From: Sinorhizobium fredii
GTDB lineage: Bacteria > Pseudomonadota > Alphaproteobacteria > Rhizobiales > Rhizobiaceae
DNA: 64,000 bases
Direction of reading: 5' to 3'
NCBI RefSeq assembly: GCF_002944405.1
Contig: NZ_CP024310.1
Coordinates: 1,178,001-1,242,000 of the forward strand
A program made the position numbers and the translations under genes. Shown here one piece after another: positions 10,444 to 19,566 of the stretch. Under the pieces are notes generated by a model. It saw only the letters and a list, made by a program, of their open reading frames with translations. It ran no database searches and was not told where the DNA came from. The first letter of the stretch is position 1, and every line of letters begins with the position of its first letter.

Positions 10444-11274
10444 ATGCGGGACGACACCTTTCGAGTGAAGTTTTGGGGCGTCAGAGGCAGTTTGCCGGTG
10501 TCCGGCGAGCAGTTCCTGCGCTATGGAGGCAACACGCCCTGCATCGAAGTCCGTTGCGGCGCCGAGGTGCTGATCTTCGATGCCGGCTCGGGACTGCGCG
10601 AGGCTGGCCTGTCGCTGATGTCCGAGGGCGTCTCGGAGTTCGACGTCTTCTTCACCCACACCCACTACGACCACATCATCGGGCTGCCCTATTTCAAGCC
10701 GATCTACCGCTGCAGCTCGGCGGTGCGTTTCTGGTCCGGCCATCTCCACGGCACGATGTCGACGGCCGAGATGATCAACGACTTCATGCGGCCCCCATGG
10801 TTTCCGGTCGGCCCGGGCATCTGTCAGGCAAGCCTCGACACGGTCGATTTCCGTCCGGGCGACACGCTTTCACCGCGCAAGGATGTTTCGATCCGCACGA
10901 TGAGCCTCGTCCATCCGGGCGGCTGCGTCGGCTACAGGGTCGACTGGGGCGGCCGCGCCGTCGCGCTCATCTATGACACCGAGCACGAGCCGGGCATACT
11001 CGATCCCACCCTCCTCGATTTCATCGCCGACGCTGATCTGCTGGTTTACGACTGCACTTATCTCGAGTCGGAGATGGCGGCCTATCGCGGCTACGGCCAC
11101 TCGACCGGGATACACGGCTCGCGCCTGGCGATGGCCGCTGGCATTCCGCGGCTTGCCATGTTCCACCACGACCCGTCGCGCACCGACGCGGCGCTTGCAG
11201 CGATCGAACAGGAAGTCCAGGCATTCTTCGCGGGCGCCTTCGCAGCCCGCGACCACCAGGTCATCGACCTATGA
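10444..11274 (+). CDS. Metallo-beta-lactamase fold hydrolase
   Basis: A 276-residue protein with the zinc-binding HTHYDH motif at residues 72-77, an N-terminal KFWGVRGSLP segment and later metal ligands (CTYLE, GHSTG, FHHDPSRTD). This form resembles RNase Z-like and cyclic-nucleotide phosphodiesterase-like branches of the superfamily. It probably hydrolyses a phosphoester or related bond in the cytoplasm. It is divergent from the DUF3095 cyclase-like gene, with a 271-base shared upstream region, which hints at a nucleotide second-messenger role (inference). Its 3' end overlaps the convergent deacetylase gene by 14 bases. Confidence 0.82.
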   Translation: MRDDTFRVKFWGVRGSLPVSGEQFLRYGGNTPCIEVRCGAEVLIFDAGSGLREAGLSLMSEGVSEFDVFFTHTHYDHIIGLPYFKPIYRCSSAVRFWSGHLHGTMSTAEMINDFMRPPWFPVGPGICQASLDTVDFRPGDTLSPRKDVSIRTMSLVHPGGCVGYRVDWGGRAVALIYDTEHEPGILDPTLLDFIADADLLVYDCTYLESEMAAYRGYGHSTGIHGSRLAMAAGIPRLAMFHHDPSRTDAALAAIEQEVQAFFAGAFAARDHQVIDL

Positions 11275-12031
11275 GATCCGACACTTTCCGCCAGCGACTG
11301 GCCGGATGGGTGAGGGTAACCTCGAACAGCTTCGACAGAAACGCCCAGACATTCTCGTCATGGACGAGGTGATGCGTCAGGATTCCGACGGAACCTGTGC
11401 CGTTCACCACCTGCTCCAGTCTCGCGAGAATGTCTCGAACGATCTGCGCATGATCGCGGCAGCCGCGCGTTCCGCGCCAGTCGATGACATCCACATGCGT
11501 GTTGATGATCTGGAGGCCGGGCCGCAGGAGAGCGGTGGCCTTGCCGCTCCTCTCCGAACCGAAGACCGACAGCGCCCTGAAGCCGATGGCGCCGAGCCCG
11601 GCGACGATTTCCGCATCGATCCGGTTCCATGGCGGGACGAGCAGCGGCACGAAGGAAGCGGGAAAGAGGGTTTTGAGACGGGCATATCCGGCCCGCAATT
11701 CGTCGGAGACCGTTCCGCCCTGTCGGTGGCTCCCTAGTTCCTGGCGCTTCTCTCCTGCGGGCGCATGGTTCTCGTGCGACCAGCCATGAACCGCGACGCT
11801 GATGTCTCTGCGGCCGGCGAGGCAGCGCTCGAGACGCGCGTCGGTATGTGCAGGAATCACCGCCAGGGTCAGCGGCACCGAAAACCGGTCCGTCAGGTCC
11901 AGCAGTCGGTGAAGCGCCGCCGTCGGTTCGACCGCATCGTCGTCGCGCAACCAGAAATCCGCGCTCTCGCCGGCTTCCTGCATCTGGTCGAGCCTGTCGA
12001 TCAGCGCCTGCCAGATGGCCTCACTCGTCAT
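11261..12031 (-). CDS. Polysaccharide deacetylase-like protein (NodB fold)
   Basis: A 256-residue protein with hallmarks of the NodB-type deacetylase fold: FWLRDDDAVEP for the metal/catalytic aspartates and VHGWSHENHAP for the metal-binding histidines. PLLVPPWNRI provides the conserved third motif. It lacks a signal peptide, so it would act in the cytoplasm, perhaps on a lipid-linked or nucleotide-linked sugar. Its ATG overlaps the stop of the upstream glycosyltransferase by four bases (ATGA), so the pair is translated together and probably works on the same glycan. An in-frame upstream extension lies entirely inside the glycosyltransferase and is not used. Confidence 0.82.
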   Translation of the reverse strand: MTSEAIWQALIDRLDQMQEAGESADFWLRDDDAVEPTAALHRLLDLTDRFSVPLTLAVIPAHTDARLERCLAGRRDISVAVHGWSHENHAPAGEKRQELGSHRQGGTVSDELRAGYARLKTLFPASFVPLLVPPWNRIDAEIVAGLGAIGFRALSVFGSERSGKATALLRPGLQIINTHVDVIDWRGTRGCRDHAQIVRDILARLEQVVNGTGSVGILTHHLVHDENVWAFLSKLFEVTLTHPASRWRKVSDLIGR

Positions 12032-13125
12032 CCTGCCCTCCTGACGAACGTGCCGAAAATAGTGTCCAGACGCCGAGCGGCGGCAGTGAGCGAGCGCTCT
12101 TCGAGCACGAAACGGCGCGCCCGATTGCCGAACTCGGCGCGCATGGCAGCGTCGCCCAGCAAGACCCGGATCGCTTCGGCGATGCTGGCGATGTCGCCCG
12201 CCGCGGTGAGCAGCCCGGTGTCCCCGTTTCTGACGACCTCGGGGACGCCGGCGGTCGCCTGCGCCACAACCGGCAGGCCGGCCGCCTGCGCCTCCAGATA
12301 GGAAAGACCGTAGGCCTCGCCGCATCCGGGCCAGACATAAAGATCGCTTGCGAAGAGCAGCTCCGCAACCGCTTCGGGTGCATTTTCGCCGGCCCAGGCG
12401 AGCCGCTCTTCCGGCAGACCTGCAAAGGCCTGCTGCACCTCCGGGCGCGTCGGGCCGTCGCCGACGACGGTCAGCGTCCAGGGAATGTCGACGATCATTT
12501 CGAGTGCGGCCGCGAGCATCCGGTAGCTGTCCAGCTTGTCGCCGGGCCGCATCATGGCGACCGCGATCAGTCGGGCCGCATCCGGTTTTTTCCGCGGCGT
12601 TCCCTCAAATTGGGTCGTGTCGATGAACGGAGGCAGCATGGCATATCGCCCCTCCGGTATCGCCTCATCGAGCCCCTTGCGGTCGCGCTCGGTAAAGCAG
12701 ATGTTCACCGCCGCCTGCCTTGCGCCGGCTGCGATTGCCTCCTGGGCGAGCTTCCACGCCCCCTCGTTGCGACGCGACGAATAGGAGCTTTCGGCCGTCA
12801 CATAGGGAACGGAAAACTCAGCGGTCAGCGGAGGACCGATCAGGTCGGCGGCCTTGTAATAGGGATGGTAGCAGAACCATGCGTCCGGCGGACCCTCGCT
12901 CGCCCACCTCCGGCGAAGCCGGGCGATTTCCTCGTCCGCTTGCTTGCTGAGATCCAGATAGGCCGCGTCAGACGCTTCGCGCGAAAAGGCACGCAGTCGC
13001 GACGAGATATCGACCTCATGTCCGCATAGCCCAAGCGCCTCGACCAGCATGCGCGCCATCTGCCTGTCGCCAGAGGGGACGGGATGATCCGGGGACTTCA
13101 GCGGCGCGTAGAAGGCAATCCTCAT
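12028..13125 (-). CDS. Glycosyltransferase family 4
   Basis: A 365-residue retaining glycosyltransferase with the GT-B fold. The C-terminal nucleotide-sugar site shows the E-x7-E motif in GCGEAYGLSYLEAQAAGLP, followed by GVPEVVRNGDTGLL. The N-terminus MRIAFYAPLKSPDHPVPSGDRQMAR is typical of the acceptor-binding domain. It acts at the cytoplasmic face of the membrane. It is the first gene of a two-gene unit with the deacetylase-like gene. Donor and acceptor sugars cannot be inferred. Confidence 0.9.
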   Translation of the reverse strand: MRIAFYAPLKSPDHPVPSGDRQMARMLVEALGLCGHEVDISSRLRAFSREASDAAYLDLSKQADEEIARLRRRWASEGPPDAWFCYHPYYKAADLIGPPLTAEFSVPYVTAESSYSSRRNEGAWKLAQEAIAAGARQAAVNICFTERDRKGLDEAIPEGRYAMLPPFIDTTQFEGTPRKKPDAARLIAVAMMRPGDKLDSYRMLAAALEMIVDIPWTLTVVGDGPTRPEVQQAFAGLPEERLAWAGENAPEAVAELLFASDLYVWPGCGEAYGLSYLEAQAAGLPVVAQATAGVPEVVRNGDTGLLTAAGDIASIAEAIRVLLGDAAMRAEFGNRARRFVLEERSLTAAARRLDTIFGTFVRRAG

Positions 13126-13199
13126 GCGCCGCGAGCTATCCCGCCTTCTCCTCCTGATGTCAACACGGACCGCCAGGCCGCGGCGCCCCCTGCCCCGAT

Positions 13200-15305
13200 C
13201 TACTCGGCCGCGGCCTCCCCTCCTTGCTGCGCGGCCAGAGCCGCCTTTTTCTTCTCTATCGCATCCCGGGTCGCCGCCGCGGCGGCAGTCGCTTGCCCCT
13301 CATCACCGGCGACCTGAACGGTCGGCGAGGCAAAATTGATTCCGTTGGCGTCAAACGCCTCCTTGATCATCGCCTGAGCCCGGCGCCTGATCTGGGTCTG
13401 GTGACCTGGCTTGGTCGTCATGGCGAAGCTCAGGGTGATGCCGTAGTCGCCAAACTGCTCAACGCCCTTCATCTTGACGGTCTCGATGATCAGCGGCCCG
13501 AGTTCCTCATCCTCGAGGAGCGCAGCACCGATGCCCTTCACGACCTTCTTCACCTTGGCCACGTCGGCATCGTAGGAGACATTGATCATGAACTTGTCGA
13601 TGACCCAGTCGCGGCTCATGTTCTGGACCGCGCCGAGCGAGCCGAAAGGCACGGTGAACACGGGCCCCCGGTGATGGCGCAGCTTGACGGAACGGATGCT
13701 GAAGGATTCGACCGTTCCCATATAGCTGCCGCTCTGGATGTATTCACCGACCCGGAAGGCGTCGTCCATCATGTAGAAGATGCCGCTGATGATATCCTTG
13801 ACGAGCGTCTGCGAGCCGAAGCCGATCGCGACGCCGAAGACGCCGGCGCCGGCGATCAGCGGCCCGATTTCGACGCCGAGACCGGAGAGCACCATCATGC
13901 CGGCGACGACGGCGATGAAGGCTGCGAGAAAATTGCGCAGGATCGGCAGCAGCGTGCGCAGCCGCATGCCGCGAGCTAGCTGAACCGGGTCGGCGACGTC
14001 AACGCTTGCCCGCTTGACGTGTAGATTGATGAACTCCTTCGTCAGTTGCCAAATCAGATCCGCGGCGAGCAGAATGACGATGCCGGAAAGCACGCCCCGG
14101 AAGATGCGGTTGAAGACGTCGTCCTGCATCATCTCGCTGCCGTTGAAGCGGAAGACGATGGCGAGCCAGGCGGCCGCGAGCGCGATGATGGCGAACCGCG
14201 CTCCGCGGTCGATCAGCACATTGCGCATTACCCGGACATTATCGGCCGCCTCTGCGTCCAGCATCGTCCGCGTCGCGGCACTGACGAAACGCAGCAGCGG
14301 CGGCAGGCCAAGGAGATAGACCCCGAGCCAGAACAGCACCTTCATGCCGGCAACCCAGACGACCCACAGCAGGATGAGGAAGGCAACGAGCAGCGCGTTG
14401 CGCAGGATCCGCCGGCCGCCCGTCAGTTCCTGAGCCGGCCGGCGGAGCACCGTGTCGATGCCGATGCCGAGCACGACGAGGCCGAGGCCGGCGCCGGTGA
14501 GGTCCCGGACGTCGGGGAGGAACGAAAGGGCCTGCATCATGTCCATGACGGCCCACAGGACAGCGACCGCACAGACCATGACGACGAAGCGCTTGTGCCA
14601 GAACCTTGTCACGTCGGCGGCGGGCGACACGCCTGCCTCCTCCGCATTCTCATCTGCCGGCTTCGCCAAGGCCGCAGCGACAGTGATCAGCAGGCGCGCG
14701 ACGATCAAGGCAATCAGGAGCGGTGCGACCGCCGCCTCCAGCCGGCTCGGCCAGTCGGCAAGGACGAAGGCGGCGATCGCCGAAACTGCAAAGACGACGA
14801 GCGGCGCGATGCGAACAAAGGCCGCAAGGCCTGGCCCAGACTGTCCTGCGCTTCGACTTGCACTCCGCCGCAGCAAGTAGCGGAGAAGAAATTCGGCACC
14901 GTAGCCGACGAGAAGCACGAAGCCGAAGCCGCGCAGGATCGGCATCGTTCCTTGGTGCATATCTGCCGTTATGCGCTGTCTTGCCGCCATCCACTCGGGA
15001 ACCAGCCGCGGGGCCGCTTCACGCATGCCGCCGAGGTGCCTTCTGATTTGCGCGACCCATCGCGAGGCAACGCCGCTCGGCGGCGCGGCGGCCGCAGGCG
15101 GAGGCGTGATCTGCCTGGCAGAAAGCCATTGCCGCACCTCGGGATCGTCCAGCAGTTCGATCAATTGCTGGACCTTGGCCGGCGGCGCCGTCGCCGCGGC
15201 CTCCTGCGCAGCCAGAGGAGAGCGGGAACCCAAACCCAGTTGAAGAACGAAGACGAACAGGGCCAGGACTGCACTTTGCCCAACAAGCTTAAACATCGAA
15301 CTCAT
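13200..15305 (-). CDS. Large MscS-family mechanosensitive channel
   Basis: A 701-residue inner-membrane protein. A signal-like N-terminus (ending LAAQEA) and a periplasmic helical segment precede many transmembrane helices. The MscS core near the C-terminal third shows the pore helix GAGVFGVAIGFGSQTLVKD, then VGEYIQSGSYMGTVESFSIR and HHRGPVFTVPFGSLG of the beta domain. Such large MscS homologues release osmolytes on hypo-osmotic shock. The tail is rich in Ala and Lys. ATG at 15303-15305 is used; a second ATG three codons on is possible. It stands alone and is not obviously part of the polysaccharide pathway. Confidence 0.93.
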   Translation of the reverse strand: MSSMFKLVGQSAVLALFVFVLQLGLGSRSPLAAQEAAATAPPAKVQQLIELLDDPEVRQWLSARQITPPPAAAAPPSGVASRWVAQIRRHLGGMREAAPRLVPEWMAARQRITADMHQGTMPILRGFGFVLLVGYGAEFLLRYLLRRSASRSAGQSGPGLAAFVRIAPLVVFAVSAIAAFVLADWPSRLEAAVAPLLIALIVARLLITVAAALAKPADENAEEAGVSPAADVTRFWHKRFVVMVCAVAVLWAVMDMMQALSFLPDVRDLTGAGLGLVVLGIGIDTVLRRPAQELTGGRRILRNALLVAFLILLWVVWVAGMKVLFWLGVYLLGLPPLLRFVSAATRTMLDAEAADNVRVMRNVLIDRGARFAIIALAAAWLAIVFRFNGSEMMQDDVFNRIFRGVLSGIVILLAADLIWQLTKEFINLHVKRASVDVADPVQLARGMRLRTLLPILRNFLAAFIAVVAGMMVLSGLGVEIGPLIAGAGVFGVAIGFGSQTLVKDIISGIFYMMDDAFRVGEYIQSGSYMGTVESFSIRSVKLRHHRGPVFTVPFGSLGAVQNMSRDWVIDKFMINVSYDADVAKVKKVVKGIGAALLEDEELGPLIIETVKMKGVEQFGDYGITLSFAMTTKPGHQTQIRRRAQAMIKEAFDANGINFASPTVQVAGDEGQATAAAAATRDAIEKKKAALAAQQGGEAAAE

Positions 15306-15509
15306 GCAAGCGCCCCCTCATAGCGCGGGACAATCGCGCGAGATGAATTGTATCAAAGATTTACGCATACGGCAGGTCAGAAAGCCCGAGGCGCTCAGAC
15401 AGGCAGTGCAACGGCGCGAGGTCGAAAGATGCTCGGGATCGCTTCGGCCCCAGCGCGAACCGGCCTGCCCGGTGATTTTGCCGTAGGCGCGGGCCGACCA
15501 AAGCGCAGA

Positions 15510-16688
15510 TTAGCCGGCACTATCAAAGGTCTGCAAGGGCGTCTTCAAGGACTGCGTCAACACGCGTGCGGCCAGCATGTCCCACTCGGCAAGGATCTGC
15601 TCAGGCATGTATCTTTGGGCGCTGGCCGCAGCCCTTGCCCCCAGTCGTTCCCTGAGGTTACGATCGGAAAGCATCCTGTCGAGGGCTTTAGAAAGGGCTT
15701 CGACATCCTCCTTCGGCACAAGTATGCCGTCGCTCTCATGCGTGATCATAGCCCGTGGACCCCATTCGCATTCGAAGGAGACAACGGGCAGGCCGGCAGC
15801 CATGGCTTCCAGCAGCACAATTCCCCATCCCTCGTAACGGGAGGAGAGGACAAACGCATCCGCGGTTTCAATCCAAAGGCCCGGCCTTTCGGTGACCCCG
15901 GGCATGTCCACCCGTTTCTGCAGACCGAGCGTCTCGCGCAGGGTCTCCAAGCTACGCCGTTCATCGCCCTCACCCCAAATGACCAACCGCCATGCGGGGT
16001 GAGCGCCAGCAATCCTGGCGAAGGCTTCGAGCAAGAGGTCGAAGCCTTTCTGGGGCGTCAACCGGCCGACCGCAGTCAGGATGTTCTTGCCGCGCCTGTT
16101 CCGCCAATCCCGCGGCAAGTCGACGGGATTGGCGATGACCCAGCCCTTTTTGCGAATGCTCGGCGGAAAGTAATCCAGCGCCCCTTGGGTCATCGTCACC
16201 AGGCCGAATGCTCGAGGGTATAGGCTTGCCTGAAGCCGCCTCCAAAACAGACCGAAGGGCTGTAAAGCCGGGTTGTTGCGCTCGGAGACGACGACCGGAA
16301 CCGCGGAACCGATCGTCGCCAGCAGCGTCAAGACATTCGTTCGCGTTAGAAAGCTTAGAACAAAATCCGGGCGAGTGCGCCGAATGGCAGAGCGCAAGCG
16401 TCCCAACCGCTGCAGCACCAGGAGGGACGACCGCAGCTTCGAGGCTTTGCGGGGCGGTACGCCCAGGCGGACGATCTCGATCTTGGGATCGAAATCGTAA
16501 TAGGGCTGCGCATCCGGATGCTCGAGGGTGATGAGCGTCACTGCGCAGCCGGTGCTGTTCCAGTGGTTGGCAACGAGATTGACGATGTGCTCGGTTCCGC
16601 CCGCGCCGAGCGCCGGAACGACGATCGTTATCCTTGCCCCGGCGATCTGCGGCGATGCGAGCGCTCGAGAATCTGAACGTTTGTCCAT
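15510..16688 (-). CDS. Glycosyltransferase family 4 (amylovoran/PglH-type)
   Basis: A 392-residue GT-B glycosyltransferase. The N-terminal ITIVVPALGAGGTEHIVNL motif and the C-terminal EGWGIVLLEAMAAGLPVVSF (E-x7-E) place it in GT4, near AmsD and PglH-type enzymes that extend lipid-linked repeat units. The ATG at 16686-16688 is preceded by GGAGGG; the frame stays open upstream to 16880, but that part looks non-coding. The gene is on its own strand block next to a divergent SGNH-like gene, marking the left edge of the polysaccharide assembly locus. Confidence 0.9.
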   Translation of the reverse strand: MDKRSDSRALASPQIAGARITIVVPALGAGGTEHIVNLVANHWNSTGCAVTLITLEHPDAQPYYDFDPKIEIVRLGVPPRKASKLRSSLLVLQRLGRLRSAIRRTRPDFVLSFLTRTNVLTLLATIGSAVPVVVSERNNPALQPFGLFWRRLQASLYPRAFGLVTMTQGALDYFPPSIRKKGWVIANPVDLPRDWRNRRGKNILTAVGRLTPQKGFDLLLEAFARIAGAHPAWRLVIWGEGDERRSLETLRETLGLQKRVDMPGVTERPGLWIETADAFVLSSRYEGWGIVLLEAMAAGLPVVSFECEWGPRAMITHESDGILVPKEDVEALSKALDRMLSDRNLRERLGARAAASAQRYMPEQILAEWDMLAARVLTQSLKTPLQTFDSAG

Positions 16689-17006
16689 CCAGAATTGCCC
16701 TCCCCATGCCGAGGTTTCTACTGGCCGCGTGACTAAACACATGGTAGAAATTACGGGAACAAGACTTTGCAATATAGACGCACTTGTATTTCTCGACAGT
16801 ACGTAAAATGCATTCCTTGGGGCACAACAAGTTTCGTTCCCTAATAGAGCAACTGTGAATTGCAGAAGGGACGCTAACACTAACCGCTTCGTCTAGCTTT
16901 TTAAAAGCCGCAGGCATCCGGCCGTAGTCGGGCCGCGGTCGACACCAGCCGGATCGCAATGGGAACGCGATCTCGCCTGATCGTTGCGAAGAGGCGGGAG
17001 GGGCAG
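16689..17006. other. Divergent intergenic region, relatively AT-rich
   Basis: This 318-base region separates the divergent glycosyltransferase and SGNH-like genes and should carry both promoters. It is visibly more AT-rich than the flanks. A small palindrome (GCTTTTTAAAAGC) lies near 16896. The strong ribosome binding site GGGAGGGG at 16996-17003 serves the SGNH-like gene. I saw no convincing -35/-10 pair. Confidence 0.5.
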
Positions 17007-18242
17007 TTGAAAAACCTGATCGCACTCCTGGTTTCGGTGATCCTGGCGTTCGGAGCCGGGGAGGCGATGCTGCGGTTACTTACGCCGTTTCCGATCGGCA
17101 CGCAGTCGCATCGCCATATCGACTCCAAGTACGGCTATCGCCTCGATACCACTCTCGGCGACGTCGACGAGGAAGGCTTCCGGAACCCCGCCGGCGCGCA
17201 TCACGGCTTTCAAGTCGCGGCTGTCGGCGACTCGATGACATACGGCAACAACGTCGAAAGCGCCCATTCCTGGCCGGCGGTCTTCGAGGCAATCACGGGC
17301 GAACGCACCTACAACTTCGGAATTGGCAGCTACGGCATCTACACCTATCACGCGATCGTCGTCGATGCGCTGGCTGCCGGTGCAAAAGGCGCGATCGTCG
17401 CCGTTTACCCTGCCAACGACTTCGCGATCGTATTTTCCGCATGCGATATCCTGGACGCGCGATCCGACTTCTGGCTTGCAGAACAGAAGCGACTTCAGCT
17501 GCAAGCCTTCATCGGTCAGTCCGGAGGTCATTCGCAATGCACCAAGGCGCGGTCGGCAAGCCTCAAGACGAAGCTCTTCGAGAATGTCGCCATCTTGAGC
17601 GCCTATCACTACGCGATCAGGGATCGGGCGAAGAGCTTGTATGCTCGCTTCTTCGCAACCAGCGATCAGGAACTATCTGAATATTATCGGTTTCCGGACG
17701 GATGTCCGCCAGTGTCGAAGCGCTATGTCGACGAAGCTGGTCGAATGGCCGATCCGACCTCGCCCGAGGTCGCTGCAATGCTGGCGGATTTTGAGCGCTT
17801 TGCGGCCGATTGGGCTGACAGAGGGCGGGGCCGGATCGGACTTTTGGTGCTTCCGACAAAAGAGCGGGTGATCTACGAACATCTGCGCCGCCGTGGCCAG
17901 CTCGCAACCGCCGAACCTGGCTTTGTTGCCAGCGTTGAAACGCAGATCGCGCTCGAGGAAGAAATCCGGCAGATCGCCGACCGGCTCGACTTGCCGCATC
18001 GCAGCGCCGTTGCCGCAACTGCCGACGCTTTGCAGGCAGCTATCCTGGCCGGGCAGCGTTTTTATCCGGACAGCGACGGCCATCCGTTCGAGTCCGGTTA
18101 TGAAGCTTTTGCAAGAACCGCATCGTCGTTGTGGGAGGAAATGAAGGCGGCGGCTTCCGAGACACCCGGCATTGGCTGCGAGGGCAGCTGCCCGAGCACG
18201 ATGCTGCAAAAAGAAGGAGCCGGCGTGGATCAACATCGGTAG
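17007..18242 (+). CDS. SGNH/GDSL-like membrane-anchored protein
   Basis: A 411-residue protein with an N-terminal membrane anchor (KNLIALLVSVILAFGAGEAML). A VGDSMTYG motif follows (Ser76), which is block I of the SGNH hydrolase fold. Later segments (YPANDF and a C-terminal DSDGHPFESGYEAFA) fit blocks III and V, so a catalytic Ser-Asp-His set is plausible. The start is probably TTG at 17007, four bases after a strong GGGAGGGG site. The ATG at 16959 has no site and would add a basic leader. In polysaccharide loci such proteins act in the periplasm as O-acetyl transferases or esterases. Function here is inferred only. Confidence 0.75.
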   Translation: MKNLIALLVSVILAFGAGEAMLRLLTPFPIGTQSHRHIDSKYGYRLDTTLGDVDEEGFRNPAGAHHGFQVAAVGDSMTYGNNVESAHSWPAVFEAITGERTYNFGIGSYGIYTYHAIVVDALAAGAKGAIVAVYPANDFAIVFSACDILDARSDFWLAEQKRLQLQAFIGQSGGHSQCTKARSASLKTKLFENVAILSAYHYAIRDRAKSLYARFFATSDQELSEYYRFPDGCPPVSKRYVDEAGRMADPTSPEVAAMLADFERFAADWADRGRGRIGLLVLPTKERVIYEHLRRRGQLATAEPGFVASVETQIALEEEIRQIADRLDLPHRSAVAATADALQAAILAGQRFYPDSDGHPFESGYEAFARTASSLWEEMKAAASETPGIGCEGSCPSTMLQKEGAGVDQHR

Positions 18243-18284
18243 CGAGGGCTTGCAGCCTTGTTTGTTCAGTTCGCTCTTGCGGAA

Positions 18285-19472
18285 CTATGACCTCTGACGG
18301 CGCGCCTCTGCCGTTGAACTGGCGCTTGCCATGACTTCCCGGAGAACCTGTGCCGCCCTCCCGACGGCAGCCGTGTCTAGAGCGGGATCGACCAGGAATG
18401 CGAGGCTCGTCTCTCCGAGCTGCCGCGCGTTCGGCAACCGCTTAACCGGACCCATGTTCATATCCACGAATGCCTTCTCGAGGTAGATCTCCGGGCAACT
18501 GCCGCTGAAGCAGGCGACCCCGGCACTGTTAACTTCCGCGACGATCCGGTCTCTGCTCCATCCCGGCAACAGTAGCTCCGGCTTCAAGAAGGTGTAGAAC
18601 CTATACCAAGCATGCCGGACGCCTCGGGGAGGAAGGGGTGTACGCAGAGCGTCTATCCCGGCGGCCGCCCTGGCGAGAATGGCGGCATTCTGCGCCCTGA
18701 TGCTGTGCCATTGCTCGAGGCGCCGCAACTGCCGCGACCCCAACACCGCCTGGAAGGAAGTCATGCGCCAGTTCGTCCCGATCGACTCGTGCAGCCAGCG
18801 GAACCCCGGCGGGTGCTCTCTGTTGTAGACGGCATCGAAAGACTTGCCGTGGTCCTTGCGGCTCCACGCCTTCTTCCACAGCTCCTCATTGTTCATCGCC
18901 ACGAGGCCGCCTTCGCCTCCGGTGGTGATGATCTTGTCCTGGCAGAAAGAGAAGACGGCAATGTCGGCGAAGCTGCCGACCGGGCGACCGTCGATTTCGG
19001 CGCCATGCGCCTGGGCGCAGTCCTCGATGACCCACAGTCCGTTTTCGCGGGCAAATTCCATGATCGCCGGCATGTCACAGGGCCAGCCGGCAAGGTGGAC
19101 GGCGATAATGCCCTTGGTTTTCGGTGTCAGTTGCTCCCTGATGCTTTCTACGGTGATGTTCTGGCTGTCGCGGTCGACATCGGCAAAAACCGCGACCCCG
19201 CCCGCCATCGGCACCGAAGAGGCCGAGGCGATGAAGCTGCGTGGCGTAACGATCACTTCGTCGCCGGGCTGAAGTCCGAGCGCAAAGAGCGCCAGGTCCA
19301 GCGCCACGGTTCCGTTCGCCAGAGCCACCGCGTGCTTCACGCCAAGAAAGCGCTCATAAAGCGCCTCGAAGTTGCGGACATGCGGTCCCGTCCAGGCATT
19401 CACCTCGCCCGATCGAAGCACCGAGACGACATCCTCGATCTGCTCCTCGTCGTAGATTGGCCAACGCCCCAT
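18285..19472 (-). CDS. DegT/DnrJ/EryC1/StrS family sugar aminotransferase
   Basis: A 395-residue PLP enzyme that transaminates a nucleotide-linked keto-sugar. SGEVNAWTGP near the N-terminus, VIEDCAQAHGAEIDG for the cofactor site, and SFCQDKIITTGGEGG with the Schiff-base lysine at residue 180 define the family. FSGSCPEIYLEKAF near the C-terminus is shared with enzymes that act on 4-keto-6-deoxy UDP-sugars. The ATG at 19470-19472 follows GGGAGG by five bases. It is the last gene of the exoF-like/sugar transferase/PIG-L operon. With the WbpM-like dehydratase at 42451 it would make a UDP-4-amino-4,6-dideoxy-HexNAc (inference). Confidence 0.92.
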   Translation of the reverse strand: MGRWPIYDEEQIEDVVSVLRSGEVNAWTGPHVRNFEALYERFLGVKHAVALANGTVALDLALFALGLQPGDEVIVTPRSFIASASSVPMAGGVAVFADVDRDSQNITVESIREQLTPKTKGIIAVHLAGWPCDMPAIMEFARENGLWVIEDCAQAHGAEIDGRPVGSFADIAVFSFCQDKIITTGGEGGLVAMNNEELWKKAWSRKDHGKSFDAVYNREHPPGFRWLHESIGTNWRMTSFQAVLGSRQLRRLEQWHSIRAQNAAILARAAAGIDALRTPLPPRGVRHAWYRFYTFLKPELLLPGWSRDRIVAEVNSAGVACFSGSCPEIYLEKAFVDMNMGPVKRLPNARQLGETSLAFLVDPALDTAAVGRAAQVLREVMASASSTAEARRQRS

Positions 19473-19566
19473 GTTTCCCTCCCGCTCGTATTCATCCGCC
19501 TCCGGCCATGGCCGAAAGAGTATATCGAAAATCCAACGGACACTGCCGCGGTCGGTGGTCTCCGCT

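Noticed and set aside
14046..15323. 425-codon plus-strand frame opposite the MscS gene
   Set aside because: Low-complexity charged translation and no ribosome binding site; MscS motifs are on the other strand.
16741..16880. Upstream extension of the glycosyltransferase frame at 15.5-16.7 kb
   Set aside because: Open by chance; the ATG at 16688 has a GGAGGG site and starts just before the conserved GT4 N-terminus.
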